NCBI RefSeq assembly: GCF_001663175.1
Contig: NZ_CP016033.1
Coordinates: forward strand, 1,736,001 to 1,800,000
Length of the DNA: 64,000 nt
Direction of reading: 5' to 3'
DNA from: Erythrobacter neustonensis
Lineage (GTDB): Bacteria > Pseudomonadota > Alphaproteobacteria > Sphingomonadales > Sphingomonadaceae
Shown piece after piece: positions 43,221 to 51,622 of the stretch. Numbering within the stretch: position 1 is the first letter of the stretch; each line of letters opens with the position of its first letter. The notes beneath the pieces are model-generated. The model ran no database searches. It saw only the letters and a list, made by a program, of their open reading frames with translations, and was not told the DNA's origin. Made by a program: the position numbers and the translations under genes.

Positions 43221-44633
43221 ATGTCGGTGCGCCAACGCCTGTTTGCCGGAACCCAGCTCAAGCAACTGCGCGAAAAGCATGAATTGCGGCAGGCCGAACT
43301 CGCCGCGCAACTCGGCATCAGCCCGTCCTACCTCAGCCAGCTCGAACATGACGACCGCCCGCTTACCGCCAAGCTGGTCGAACGCGTGGCGCGCCAGTTC
43401 CCGCTCGACTGGCAGGATTTCCGCAGCGACGATACCGAACAGCTTGCGCTGACGCTGCGCGAGGCGCTGGCCGATCCGCTCTTCGCCGCGCCCTTCGCGC
43501 CCGATGCGATCGCGCGGCTGGCCGAGCAGCAGCCCGGTTTTGCCAAGGCCTTCGTCGCGCTCCATGCAAGCTATCGGCGCACCACGCAGCGGCTCGAAAT
43601 GGTCGACGAGGCGCTGACGCTCGATGCCGATGACGATGCGCGTCTGCCGTGGGAGGAGGTGCGCGACTGGTTTCATCTGTCGAACAACTATGTCGACCTG
43701 ATCGACCGTTCGGCCGAAAGCCTCGCGCATTCGATCGCCGGGCCGGACGGGGTCGCCTCGACCGAGGCGCTGCGCCGCCATCTTGAGGATGCGCACGCGA
43801 TCAATGTCGCGATTGCCCCCGGCGAGGCGCTCAGACGCTATGACCCGCGCGCCCGCGTGCTGCATGTCGCCGCGGCGCAGACCGGGCCGAGCATCCGGTT
43901 CCAGATCGCCTATCACGTCGCCGCCACCAGCCTCAGCGCGGCGATCCGCGAGATTGCCGAAAGCGCGCGGCTGAAAAGCGATGCCGCGCGCGAACTGCTC
44001 ACCATCGGGCTGGCTAACTATGCCGCGGGCGCGCTGCTGATGCCTTACGGCGTATTCCGCCGCTCGGCGCGCGACTGCCGCCATGATGTCGACCGGCTGG
44101 CGCTGCTTTACCAGACCAGTTTCGAGCAGACCTGCCACCGCCTTTCGACCATGCAGCGCGAGGGCGAGCGGGGCCTGCCGATCTTCTTCTGCCGGGTCGA
44201 CATGGCGGGCAACATCACCAAGCGCCATAGCGCCACCCGCTTCCAGTTCGCACGCTTCGGCGGGGCGTGTCCGCTGTGGGTGGTGCACGAGGCCGCCGCG
44301 ATCCCCGACCGCATTCTGGTGCAGGTCGCCGAAACCCCCGATGGTCTGCGCTACATCTCGATTGCCAAGGGGCTGGTGAAATCGTCCGGAAGGTTCGACC
44401 GCACCCCGCGCCGGTTCGCGGTGGCGCTGGGATGCGAGGTGCAGCACGCCGCCGAATTCGTCTATGCCGACGGGATCGATCTGTTGTCCGAACGCGCGGC
44501 GACCCCGATCGGCGTGTCGTGCCGCATCTGCCCGCGGCTCGATTGCGACCAGCGCGCCTATCCGCCCAGCGACCAGCAGATCGCGGTCGACCTGTTTAGG
44601 CGCGGGGTGATCCCCTACGAAATGAAGACCTGA
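43221..44633 (+). CDS. XRE-family regulator of the ScfR/RamB/MccR group (DUF2083)
   Basis: The 470-aa protein has an XRE helix-turn-helix (LKQLREKHELRQAELAAQLGISPSYLSQLE, about 14-43), a long central IrrE/DUF955-like region, and the C-terminal cysteine motif SCRICPRLDCDQRAYPP of short-chain fatty acyl-CoA regulators. Characterised relatives (RamB, PrpC-associated, MccR) control acetate, propionate or methylcitrate genes by sensing acyl-CoA. The start at 43221 follows GTGGGAG. TTTGCAAA boxes lie just upstream. Confidence 0.85.
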   Translation: MSVRQRLFAGTQLKQLREKHELRQAELAAQLGISPSYLSQLEHDDRPLTAKLVERVARQFPLDWQDFRSDDTEQLALTLREALADPLFAAPFAPDAIARLAEQQPGFAKAFVALHASYRRTTQRLEMVDEALTLDADDDARLPWEEVRDWFHLSNNYVDLIDRSAESLAHSIAGPDGVASTEALRRHLEDAHAINVAIAPGEALRRYDPRARVLHVAAAQTGPSIRFQIAYHVAATSLSAAIREIAESARLKSDAARELLTIGLANYAAGALLMPYGVFRRSARDCRHDVDRLALLYQTSFEQTCHRLSTMQREGERGLPIFFCRVDMAGNITKRHSATRFQFARFGGACPLWVVHEAAAIPDRILVQVAETPDGLRYISIAKGLVKSSGRFDRTPRRFAVALGCEVQHAAEFVYADGIDLLSERAATPIGVSCRICPRLDCDQRAYPPSDQQIAVDLFRRGVIPYEMKT

Positions 44634-44641
44634 CCCCGTTG

Positions 44642-45628
44642 TCACAGCATCGCCTGCAATGCGGGGCTGAGCCATTCCTCGCCGCTGCGCAGGACCATAC
44701 GGGCGGCAAGCGCGTGCGCGGTGGCAAGCTGCTGCGCGCGCGGCAACGGCGCCGCGCCGAGCGCGGTCGCCCAAGCATCGGCCTGCATGCACGAGGGGTG
44801 CAGCACGCTGACCGCCGTGACCGAGCCGATCAACGGCTGGCCCGTCACCGGATCGAGCGTATGCGCGCCGCGCAGATAATCGCCCGAGGTCGCGACCGCG
44901 AGGCCGTGCAGCGCGGCCCGCAATCCGGGCAGGGACGCGGCGGGCGGAGCCTCCAGATCGACCCACCACGGATCGCCATCGGGGCGCAATCCGCGCCCCG
45001 CGCATTCGCCGCCGATCTCGACCAGCGCATGGCGCACGCCCCGCGCTGCGAGCAGATCGACCACTGCATCCACCGCAAAACCCTTGGCGATCCCCGACAG
45101 GTCGAGCCATACCCCGCCGGGCTGGTGCAGTGTCGCGCTGGCCGGATCGAAGGCGAGCCTGTGCCACCCGCATGCCGCACGCGCTTGCGTGAGCGCGGCG
45201 AGCGAAGGCGGTGCGGGAGCAGGGTTGGGGCCAAGCCCCCAAAGGTCGGTCAGCCGTCCCAGCGCGGGGTCGAATGCTCCGCCGCTCACCCGCGCCACCG
45301 CGAGCGCGCCGGCCATCACCTGTGCAAAATCGCGCGGCAGAGTGATCGTGCTGCCCGCCGGCGCGGTGTTGAAGTGCGACAGCAGCGAGGCATTGTCCCA
45401 ATGGCTCATCTGCGCGCAGATTGCCGCCAGCCGCGCGGTAACCGCCTCTGTCAGCGCCGCCTCGCCCGCGGCGTGACCGCCGGATAGCGCCGCTTGCACC
45501 GACCACGTGGTTCCCATCGTCTCCCCGCCGAACACCGCCACCCGCGCTGCTGGATCGTGCCCGGCAAAGACTGCCGGGTCGATTGCGACAGGAACCGCGA
45601 TTCGCGACGGCGCGGCGGCGGCGATCAC
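44642..45628 (-). CDS. apbE: FAD:protein FMN transferase (ApbE)
   Basis: The 328-aa protein has GGETMGTTWSV, CAQMSHWDNASLLSHFN, GAFDPALGRLTDLWG, DLSGIAKGFAVDAVVDLL, HALVEIGGECAGRG and the Mg-site region SCMQADAWATALGAAPL, all ApbE motifs. It attaches FMN through a phosphoester to Thr/Ser of SGA(S/T) motifs on exported proteins. The GTG at 45628 overlaps the stop of the DUF4198 gene, ending a four-gene operon whose DUF2271 member carries an SGAT motif. There is no obvious signal peptide from this start; an upstream in-frame extension is inside the previous gene. Confidence 0.9.
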   Translation of the reverse strand: MIAAAAPSRIAVPVAIDPAVFAGHDPAARVAVFGGETMGTTWSVQAALSGGHAAGEAALTEAVTARLAAICAQMSHWDNASLLSHFNTAPAGSTITLPRDFAQVMAGALAVARVSGGAFDPALGRLTDLWGLGPNPAPAPPSLAALTQARAACGWHRLAFDPASATLHQPGGVWLDLSGIAKGFAVDAVVDLLAARGVRHALVEIGGECAGRGLRPDGDPWWVDLEAPPAASLPGLRAALHGLAVATSGDYLRGAHTLDPVTGQPLIGSVTAVSVLHPSCMQADAWATALGAAPLPRAQQLATAHALAARMVLRSGEEWLSPALQAML

Positions 45629-46479
45629 GGTGCGAGGACTTCGAGCGTTGCGGTGTAGGTCATCCGCCGCTTGGCGGCCTTGGGGTTTTGCGGCTTGTCG
45701 TCGCTGGCCACCGCGTTGAGCCAGTAGAACCCCGCGCCCGGCCATTCGATCGTGATCCGCCCTTCGGCATCGGTGGTCAGGCTTTGCGCAGCGCTGTCGC
45801 TGCGATAGCGCCGCCCGCCGGGGATCACGTCGACCGCGAGGCCGGCGGCTGGCTGGCCGTCGATCAGGAACCGGAACCGCGCAGGCTCGCCGGCAACCAG
45901 ATCGGTGGGGCGGGTTTCAGGGACGAATTCCAGCCCCTTGCCCGCCGGCGCGAATAGCGCATCGTCGGGTGCGCCCGCGGTGACGAAGAATTCGTTGCGG
46001 CCCGAGGTTTCGGTGAGGTCGAGATCGGTCGCGCCTGCGGGCAGTTCGTCGATACTGGCGATGCTGCGCGGAGCGGGTGCCGGGGCCGCGCCGGGGGCAG
46101 GCGGCGGGCCGCGGCGGCGGCCAATCGTCCACGCCTCGCCCTCGACCTTGAAGCTGCCCGAAATCCCGGCGGTCTCCATCCCGATCCGCCAGGTGCCGGG
46201 CTTGTCGATCCGCACATCGAAGGTCGAACGATAACGCAGCCGGCCGGCGTTTTCGACCGCGCCCATCGTCCCGTCGGGCGCCCAGACCTTGACGTTCTCG
46301 GCCGGCAACGCGGCGTGGTCCGCCTCAAACGGCGCGGTCGAAGCGCCGGCATCGACCGTCACCGATTGGCCCGTGTCGGACAGGACGGTGGTGGAGGGAA
46401 GCAGCCAGGCATTGTGCGCGGCGGCAGGCACGGCGCAGGTCAGCGCAGCGGTGCCCAGCAGGGCGAGAGTGCGGATCAT
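45625..46479 (-). CDS. DUF4198 periplasmic protein
   Basis: The 284-aa protein has a Sec signal (MIRTLALLGTAALTCAVPAAAH) and matches DUF4198: mature N-terminus HNAWLLPS, then VKVWAPDG and a transthyretin-like second half (LVAGEPARFRFLIDGQPAAG and LTTDAEGRITIEWPGAGFYWLNA). A proline/alanine linker (PPPAPGAAPAPAPR) sits in the middle. The N-terminal His after the cleavage site and the family's link to metal uptake suggest metal binding in the periplasm. AGGAG lies upstream of the ATG. It is between the DUF2271 gene and apbE. Confidence 0.85.
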   Translation of the reverse strand: MIRTLALLGTAALTCAVPAAAHNAWLLPSTTVLSDTGQSVTVDAGASTAPFEADHAALPAENVKVWAPDGTMGAVENAGRLRYRSTFDVRIDKPGTWRIGMETAGISGSFKVEGEAWTIGRRRGPPPAPGAAPAPAPRSIASIDELPAGATDLDLTETSGRNEFFVTAGAPDDALFAPAGKGLEFVPETRPTDLVAGEPARFRFLIDGQPAAGLAVDVIPGGRRYRSDSAAQSLTTDAEGRITIEWPGAGFYWLNAVASDDKPQNPKAAKRRMTYTATLEVLAP

Positions 46480-46506
46480 CGAGGTTCTCCTGTTCGTATC
46501 GAAAGT

Positions 46507-46989
46507 TCAGCGGACGGCGATGGTCACGGCGCCAAGTTCGGTCTTGCCTGCAACGCGCGCGCCCTTCGCCGGGATCGTCAGCGGCACCGAGACCAGCTCG
46601 CGCCCGCCATCCTCGCGCGCGGCTTCGACGTGGAGCGTGTAGGCGCCGGCGTTCAGCCCCTTGGGCAGCGGGATGCGGTGCGCGCCGGGCGCACGCGTCG
46701 CGCCGCTCACGCCGTTGGCGGGCAAGTTGAGGCTGCGCCCGCCCTTGCGCCACCAGGTGCGCAGATCGGCGAGCCACTTGGTCCCCGGCTCGCTCCCGCG
46801 CTTGGCCACGTTATACCATACCGCCAGCGTGCGCGCCGGGCCGCCCGCGGCAGGCTCAAGCCACACCGCGACATAGGGCTTGTGATATTCGGCAACCTTC
46901 ATCTGCGGGATCGTGATGGTCACGCTTTGCGCGGCAGCCACGGCCGGGGCGACCGCAACACCCGCGGCGAGGAGGAGGGGGAGTTTCAT
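46507..46989 (-). CDS. DUF2271 periplasmic protein, predicted flavinylated
   Basis: The 160-aa protein has a Sec signal (MKLPLLLAAGVAVAPAVAAAQ). The mature DUF2271 domain includes VAVWLEPAAGGPARTLAVWYNV and WLADLRTWWRKGG. Residues 92-98 read NGVSGAT, the SGAT form of the ApbE target motif, with T98 the predicted FMN-bearing residue. With apbE in the operon, a covalent flavin here is very likely. It would relay electrons in the periplasm, perhaps reducing ferric siderophore iron, given the divergent siderophore receptor. It lies 27 bp after the PepSY gene. Confidence 0.85.
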   Translation of the reverse strand: MKLPLLLAAGVAVAPAVAAAQSVTITIPQMKVAEYHKPYVAVWLEPAAGGPARTLAVWYNVAKRGSEPGTKWLADLRTWWRKGGRSLNLPANGVSGATRAPGAHRIPLPKGLNAGAYTLHVEAAREDGGRELVSVPLTIPAKGARVAGKTELGAVTIAVR

Positions 46990-47016
46990 AAGGGGCAGGC
47001 TCCTTTGCAAAAGGCG

Positions 47017-47709
47017 TCAGAGGTGGAGGAAGAACAGGATCACCACGACCGGCACGGCGACCCCGATCCCGACCAGCGGCCAAGTCGATGGGCGGCGGCG
47101 TGCGTGGAGTTGCAGGAGCAGCAGCCCGGTGACGGTGAAGATGATTGCAGCAACCGCGAGCGCATCGATGAACCAGAACCACGCGGTGCCGGTGTTGCGG
47201 CCCTTGTGGAGATCGTTGAGGAAAGACACCGCGCCGCGATTGGTGATTTCGGCCTCGATCCGGCCGGTGGTGCGGTCGATGCTGGCCCAGGCGTCGCGCC
47301 CGGGGCCGGGCACGGTGAGATAGACCTCGTCCGCCGACCATTCGGCAGCGCGCCCGCCGGCGGCGATCCCCGTCACAGCTTCGAGATCGCGCGCGACCCG
47401 CGCAGGCAGCGGGGCAAGGCCGCTGTCCCGCGCCCCGGCCAGCGCGGTTTGTGCCGCGGGCGAGAGCCGGTCGTTGATCTGCCGCACTTGCGGTTCGCCG
47501 CCGATGCTGGCGGCATGGTTCAGCGTGATCCCGGTGACCGAAAAGACGAGGATCCCGGCCAGCGACACTGCCGCGCTTATCCAGTGCCAGGTGTGCAACT
47601 GCTTCGACCAGAACTGGCGCGAGCGGGTCTTGCCGGCAGCGCGCAGAGGTTTGGCGGTTCGCGCCGCAGGCAGCGCGGTGCTGCGGTTGTGCGAAAGGTT
47701 GCTTGCCAC
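47017..47709 (-). CDS. PepSY-associated membrane protein
   Basis: The 230-aa protein has TM1 (WISAAVSLAGILVFSVTGITLNH, about 43-65), a periplasmic PepSY-like domain with the FLNDLHKGRNTG motif, TM2 (WFWFIDALAVAAIIFTVTGLLLL, about 177-199) and TM3 at the C-terminus (WPLVGIGVAVPVVVILFF). The histidines flanking the TM segments (H39, H42, H65, H168) are placed as in heme- or quinol-handling PepSY proteins. It would carry electrons across the inner membrane to the DUF2271 flavoprotein. The GTG start heads the operon. Confidence 0.8.
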   Translation of the reverse strand: MASNLSHNRSTALPAARTAKPLRAAGKTRSRQFWSKQLHTWHWISAAVSLAGILVFSVTGITLNHAASIGGEPQVRQINDRLSPAAQTALAGARDSGLAPLPARVARDLEAVTGIAAGGRAAEWSADEVYLTVPGPGRDAWASIDRTTGRIEAEITNRGAVSFLNDLHKGRNTGTAWFWFIDALAVAAIIFTVTGLLLLQLHARRRPSTWPLVGIGVAVPVVVILFFLHL

Positions 47710-47884
47710 GTCGGTTCGGGTCCTTGCGATGTGAAATCAGGCTGTTCTCGGCACCCGCGCAATCGCCGGGCCGGATGGAAAAAAAGGGACGGAAACGGTG
47801 GCTTGGCGGCGCCGGACAGTATGTCCGGCGAGCCAGTGCACCGCGTCAGGGAATCATCGCCTAACACCGCAATTCCTTTTTGAC

Positions 47885-47904
47885 AATGAGAGTGACTCGC
47901 AATA
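47885..47904. promoter_or_regulatory. Fur-like box in the divergent iron promoter region
   Basis: AATGAGAGTGACTCGCAATA is an imperfect palindrome close to the A-T-rich Fur/iron-box pattern (AATGAGAAT... type). It lies 39 bp before the siderophore receptor start and within the 233-bp divergent region serving the PepSY-DUF2271-DUF4198-apbE operon. Iron repression of both directions is inferred. Confidence 0.5.
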
Positions 47905-47942
47905 GCAGGACGGCATTGTTCATCCCCCTGACAGGAATTGCC

Positions 47943-50168
47943 ATGTCCTCCACTCGCCTTGCCCCGCAGCTTCTCGCACTCGGCTGTGTCGGTGCTGCCG
48001 CCTTTGGCATGCCCGCAGCCGCGCTGGCGCAGGACACCGCGCCCCAGCCAGAACGGCGGCTGGGAACTATCACCGTGACCGGCACCGTGATCGAAGACAG
48101 CTACAGGCCTGACACCGTCGCCAACCCGCTCGTCACCCAGCCGCTGCGCGACACGCCGCGCACTGTCACCGTGCTCGACAAGAGCTTCCTCGACGATACG
48201 CAGGCGGTCAGCTTCAGCGATGCGCTGCGCAATGTGCCGGGCATCACGCTGGGCGTGGGCGAGGGGGGCGCAGGCTCGGGCGATTTCATCAATCTGCGCG
48301 GGTTCGATGCCAGCAACGACATTGCGATCGACGGCTTTGCCGACCGCCTGCAATACAGCCGTTCGGACGTGTTCAACCTTGAACAGATCGAGGTCTATAA
48401 AGGCGCGAACACCGCATTGTCGGGCGCGGGCGGGGCGGCAGGATTCATCAACCTTGTTACCAAGCGCGCTGCGGCCGAAACCTTCGCCAATGCCGATCTC
48501 AGCGTGGGCAACCGCGGCTGGCGGCGCGCGACCGCGGACGCCAATGTGCTGCTTGATGAGGCGCGCGGGATCGCGGCACGGATCAATCTCATGGCGCATG
48601 ATCAGGATGTCGCGGGGCGCGATCATGTCGGCCGCTCGCGGTTCGGGATCGCACCGTCGCTGGCCTTCGGGATCGGGCAGGACACGACGCTGACCGCAAG
48701 CCTCCAATATCAGGAGGACGACAACCTGATCGACTACGGCGTGCCGCTGCTGGCCAGCGGCGCGGCGGCGAATTTCCCGCTGTCGAACTATTATGGCTGG
48801 CGCAATATCGACCGCGAGGAGCAGCAATTGCTGATCGCCACGGTCACGCTCGATCACCGGATCAGCGATGTCGTCAGCCTCAATGCAGGGTTACGCTGGG
48901 GCGAAGTGCAGCGCGAGGCGGTGTGGTCGACCCCGCGCCCCGCCAGTCAGGCAAGCCTGCAGGCCGCAGTCGATGCCATCGCGGCGGGCAACACCGCAGG
49001 CGCGCTTTACACCATCGGCGGGCCGCAGGGCTTTGGCCGGATCAGCCGCAACGAAGTCGCCGCCGCGCGTGCCGGGGTCGTGATTGACCACCCGGTGCGC
49101 GAAGGCGGGATCGGCAACAGCCTCGCGATCGGCGCGGAGATCAGCCGCGAAAGCCTGACCCGTGACACCATCACCACCACCGGGCTTGCCGGCACACAGC
49201 GCAACCTGTTCGCGCCCGAACCCGACTTTGCCGGGCCCTTCACGCAGAGCCGCACCTATGGCCTGTTCGACAACACCGCCGATCGCCTCGCGGTCTATGC
49301 CTTCGACACGCTCAAGATCGGCGAGGCACTGCAATTCAGCCTCGGCGGGCGGTTCGAACGGTTCGATGTCACGCTGGGCGGCACCAATTACGCGATGCTG
49401 ACCACCCGCGACTTCCGCGAGGACCTGTTCAGCTGGCAGGCGGGCGCGGTTTACAAGCCGGCTGAAAACGCCAGCCTCTATGTCAGCTATTCGGATGCGC
49501 GCCAGCCGCAGACGCTGGGCGCGACCGGCACGGGCACCGTGACCACCGCCAATGCCGCGCTGCCTGCGCTGAAGAACGAGAATTACGAGATCGGCGGCAA
49601 GATCGACCTCTTCGGCGATCGCCTCGCGCTCGCCGCCGCGCTGTTCCGCAATAGCCGCGTCAACCAGCCGATCACGATCGACGGCGACATCGTGCTGGCC
49701 GGACGCCAGCGGGTGCAGGGCGCAGAGGTTTCCGCCACGGGCAACATCACCGATGCCTGGCAGGTCTTCGCGGCCTACACCTATCTCGATTCCGAGATCC
49801 AGCGCGCTGCCACCGGCGCGGAACTGACCGTGGGCGAGGAACTGGCCGGCGCGCCGCGGCACAGCGCGACGCTGTGGAGCACCTATGACACCGGGATCGG
49901 GCTTCGCGTCGGGGGCGGGTTCAACTATGTCGGCGAATTCAACACCCGCAATTCCTCGGTCGCGAACGCTGCCTGGCAGGGGGGCGATTACTGGCTGTTC
50001 AACGCGATGGCCGAATACCGCTTCACCGACAATCTCGCGCTGCAGATCAATGCCAACAACCTTGCCAACGAACGCTATTTCGAGCGGATCCGCGCGACCG
50101 ATGGCTACGTCATTGCCGTGCCGGGGGAGGGGCGCACGGTGATGGGCACGCTTCGGGTGAGCTTCTGA
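47943..50168 (+). CDS. TonB-dependent siderophore receptor (catecholate type)
   Basis: The 741-aa outer-membrane protein has a signal peptide (ending PAAALAQ), an early GTITVTGTVI segment, a plug domain (QPLRDTPRTVTVLDKSFLDD, FINLRGFDASNDIAIDGF, QIEVYKGANTALSGAGGAAGFINLVTK) and a beta-barrel ending in GTLRVSF. The plug resembles Fiu/PiuA-type catecholate siderophore receptors. It heads a plus-strand run with tonB and a PiuC-like gene, the usual company of this receptor type. AGGA lies 8 bases before the ATG. A Fur-like box precedes it. Confidence 0.9.
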   Translation: MSSTRLAPQLLALGCVGAAAFGMPAAALAQDTAPQPERRLGTITVTGTVIEDSYRPDTVANPLVTQPLRDTPRTVTVLDKSFLDDTQAVSFSDALRNVPGITLGVGEGGAGSGDFINLRGFDASNDIAIDGFADRLQYSRSDVFNLEQIEVYKGANTALSGAGGAAGFINLVTKRAAAETFANADLSVGNRGWRRATADANVLLDEARGIAARINLMAHDQDVAGRDHVGRSRFGIAPSLAFGIGQDTTLTASLQYQEDDNLIDYGVPLLASGAAANFPLSNYYGWRNIDREEQQLLIATVTLDHRISDVVSLNAGLRWGEVQREAVWSTPRPASQASLQAAVDAIAAGNTAGALYTIGGPQGFGRISRNEVAAARAGVVIDHPVREGGIGNSLAIGAEISRESLTRDTITTTGLAGTQRNLFAPEPDFAGPFTQSRTYGLFDNTADRLAVYAFDTLKIGEALQFSLGGRFERFDVTLGGTNYAMLTTRDFREDLFSWQAGAVYKPAENASLYVSYSDARQPQTLGATGTGTVTTANAALPALKNENYEIGGKIDLFGDRLALAAALFRNSRVNQPITIDGDIVLAGRQRVQGAEVSATGNITDAWQVFAAYTYLDSEIQRAATGAELTVGEELAGAPRHSATLWSTYDTGIGLRVGGGFNYVGEFNTRNSSVANAAWQGGDYWLFNAMAEYRFTDNLALQINANNLANERYFERIRATDGYVIAVPGEGRTVMGTLRVSF

Positions 50169-50172
50169 TCCG

Positions 50173-51054
50173 ATGATCGCGCAAGCGCTCGCCTCCGACA
50201 TCCCCGTCAGCGGGCGTGCGCGCTTCGGTGCAGGCCGGCGGCCGAGCTGGCGCGCGCTGGCGCTGGCGGCGGCGGCGCAGGCAGTGTTCGTGCCCTTGGC
50301 GCTGAGCTTGTCGGCGGAGATCGGCACAGCGCCCGAAGAACGGCTGGTGACGGTCGATCTGACCACCGCCGCGCCGCCGCCCGCCCCACCGCCGCCGCCG
50401 CCACCCGCGCCCACAGCGGAGCCGCCCGTCGATGCGCCGGCCGCGGTCAGCGCGCCGCCCGCGCCGCTCGCGCTGGCGGTGGCGGGGCCGGTGGTGCCGG
50501 TGCGGCTCGACCTTGCCGCGCCTGCGCCCGCGCCTGTTCCGATGCCGCCGGTGCCCGCGTCAGCCCCGGCCTTAGTCTCCGCTCCCGCGCCCGCCGCTGC
50601 GCCGCCGATGATTGCCGACAGCGGGCTCGAGACCAGCCTTGTCGCCGGCGATCCGCCGCGTTACCCCCACGAAAGCCGCCGCAAACGCGAACAAGGCACC
50701 GCGGTGCTGCTCGTGATCGTCGGCACCGACGGCCGGGTCGAGGCGATCTCGGTCGCGACCAGCAGCGGCTCGCGCCGGCTTGACGAGGCTGCGCTCAATG
50801 CCGTGCGCGGCTGGCGCTGGCAGCCCCGGCGACAGGCGGGCCAGGCGATCAAGGTGCGCGGGATCGTCGAAATTCCCTTTGTTCTCACCTCCGGCAGAAA
50901 GTCCCATCACCGTGCTGATTGCGATACCCCGAATTCTCGATGCCGACCGGCTGACGATGGTGCGCAGCGTGATCGACGCGGGCGAATGGACGGGCGGCAC
51001 GGTGACATCGGGGGTGCAGGCGCGGCTGGTGAAGAACAACCTCCAGCTGCCTGA
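50173..51054 (+). CDS. tonB: TonB-like energy transducer with an odd C-terminal tail
   Basis: The protein has an N-terminal anchor (LALAAAAQAVFVPLALSLS, about 31-49), a proline/alanine-rich spanner (about 57-145) and a TonB C-terminal domain (PPRYPHESRRKREQGTAVLLVIVGTDGRVEAISV then IKVRGIVEIPFVL, about 160-246). It is 5 bp after the receptor gene. The frame does not stop where TonB domains end: 47 more residues, charged and low-complexity, run on into the next gene (142-bp overlap). This tail is probably a loss of the original stop and may be tolerated, or the 3' end may be misread by a frameshift. Confidence 0.8.
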   Translation: MIAQALASDIPVSGRARFGAGRRPSWRALALAAAAQAVFVPLALSLSAEIGTAPEERLVTVDLTTAAPPPAPPPPPPPAPTAEPPVDAPAAVSAPPAPLALAVAGPVVPVRLDLAAPAPAPVPMPPVPASAPALVSAPAPAAAPPMIADSGLETSLVAGDPPRYPHESRRKREQGTAVLLVIVGTDGRVEAISVATSSGSRRLDEAALNAVRGWRWQPRRQAGQAIKVRGIVEIPFVLTSGRKSHHRADCDTPNSRCRPADDGAQRDRRGRMDGRHGDIGGAGAAGEEQPPAA

Positions 51055-51595
51055 AGACAGTGAGGCCGCCGTGCGCGCCGGGCAGATCGTGCTCGCCGCA
51101 TTGCAGGCCAATCCGCAGTTCATTTCCGCCGCGCTGCCGCACCGGCTCTATCCGCCGATGTTCAATCACTACGAAGGCGGGCAGGCGTTCGGCAACCATG
51201 TCGACAACGCGCTGCGCGTGCGCGCGGGCACCGACTGGCGGGTGCGCAGCGACCTGTCGATGACGATCTTTCTGGAAGACCCCGATAGCTACGATGGCGG
51301 CGAACTGGTGATCGAAACCGATTTCGGCGCGCAATCGGTGAAGCTCGCCGCAGGCGACGGGGTGCTTTATCCCGCCTCCTCGCTCCACCGGGTCGAGCCG
51401 GTCACACGCGGGCGGCGGCGGGCGAGTTTCTTCTGGGTGCAGTCGATGGTGCGCGATCCCACGGTGCGCGGTAATCTCTATCGGATGGATCAGGCGATCC
51501 AGTCGCTCGCCGCGAAGGTGGGGGTCGACGATCCGGGGATCGTTGCCTTGACGGGCACCTATCACAACCTGCTGCGCCACCACGCCGATGCGTGA
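50912..51595 (+). CDS. PiuC/YbiX-type PKHD Fe(II)/2-oxoglutarate hydroxylase
   Basis: The 227-aa protein has the iron triad H96-x-D98 (GNHVDNALRVR) and H159 (SSLHRVEPVTRGRR), plus R169 for 2-oxoglutarate. The length and the start motif VLIAIPRILDADRL agree with the PKHD hydroxylases found beside catecholate siderophore receptors (PiuA-PiuC). The GTG at 50912 is the family start. The substrate is not known; modification of the siderophore or receptor is suggested for relatives. It overlaps the run-on end of tonB. Confidence 0.85.
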   Translation: MLIAIPRILDADRLTMVRSVIDAGEWTGGTVTSGVQARLVKNNLQLPEDSEAAVRAGQIVLAALQANPQFISAALPHRLYPPMFNHYEGGQAFGNHVDNALRVRAGTDWRVRSDLSMTIFLEDPDSYDGGELVIETDFGAQSVKLAAGDGVLYPASSLHRVEPVTRGRRRASFFWVQSMVRDPTVRGNLYRMDQAIQSLAAKVGVDDPGIVALTGTYHNLLRHHADA

Positions 51596-51622
51596 CGGCG
51601 CGGCAGATCACGGTGCGGGTGG

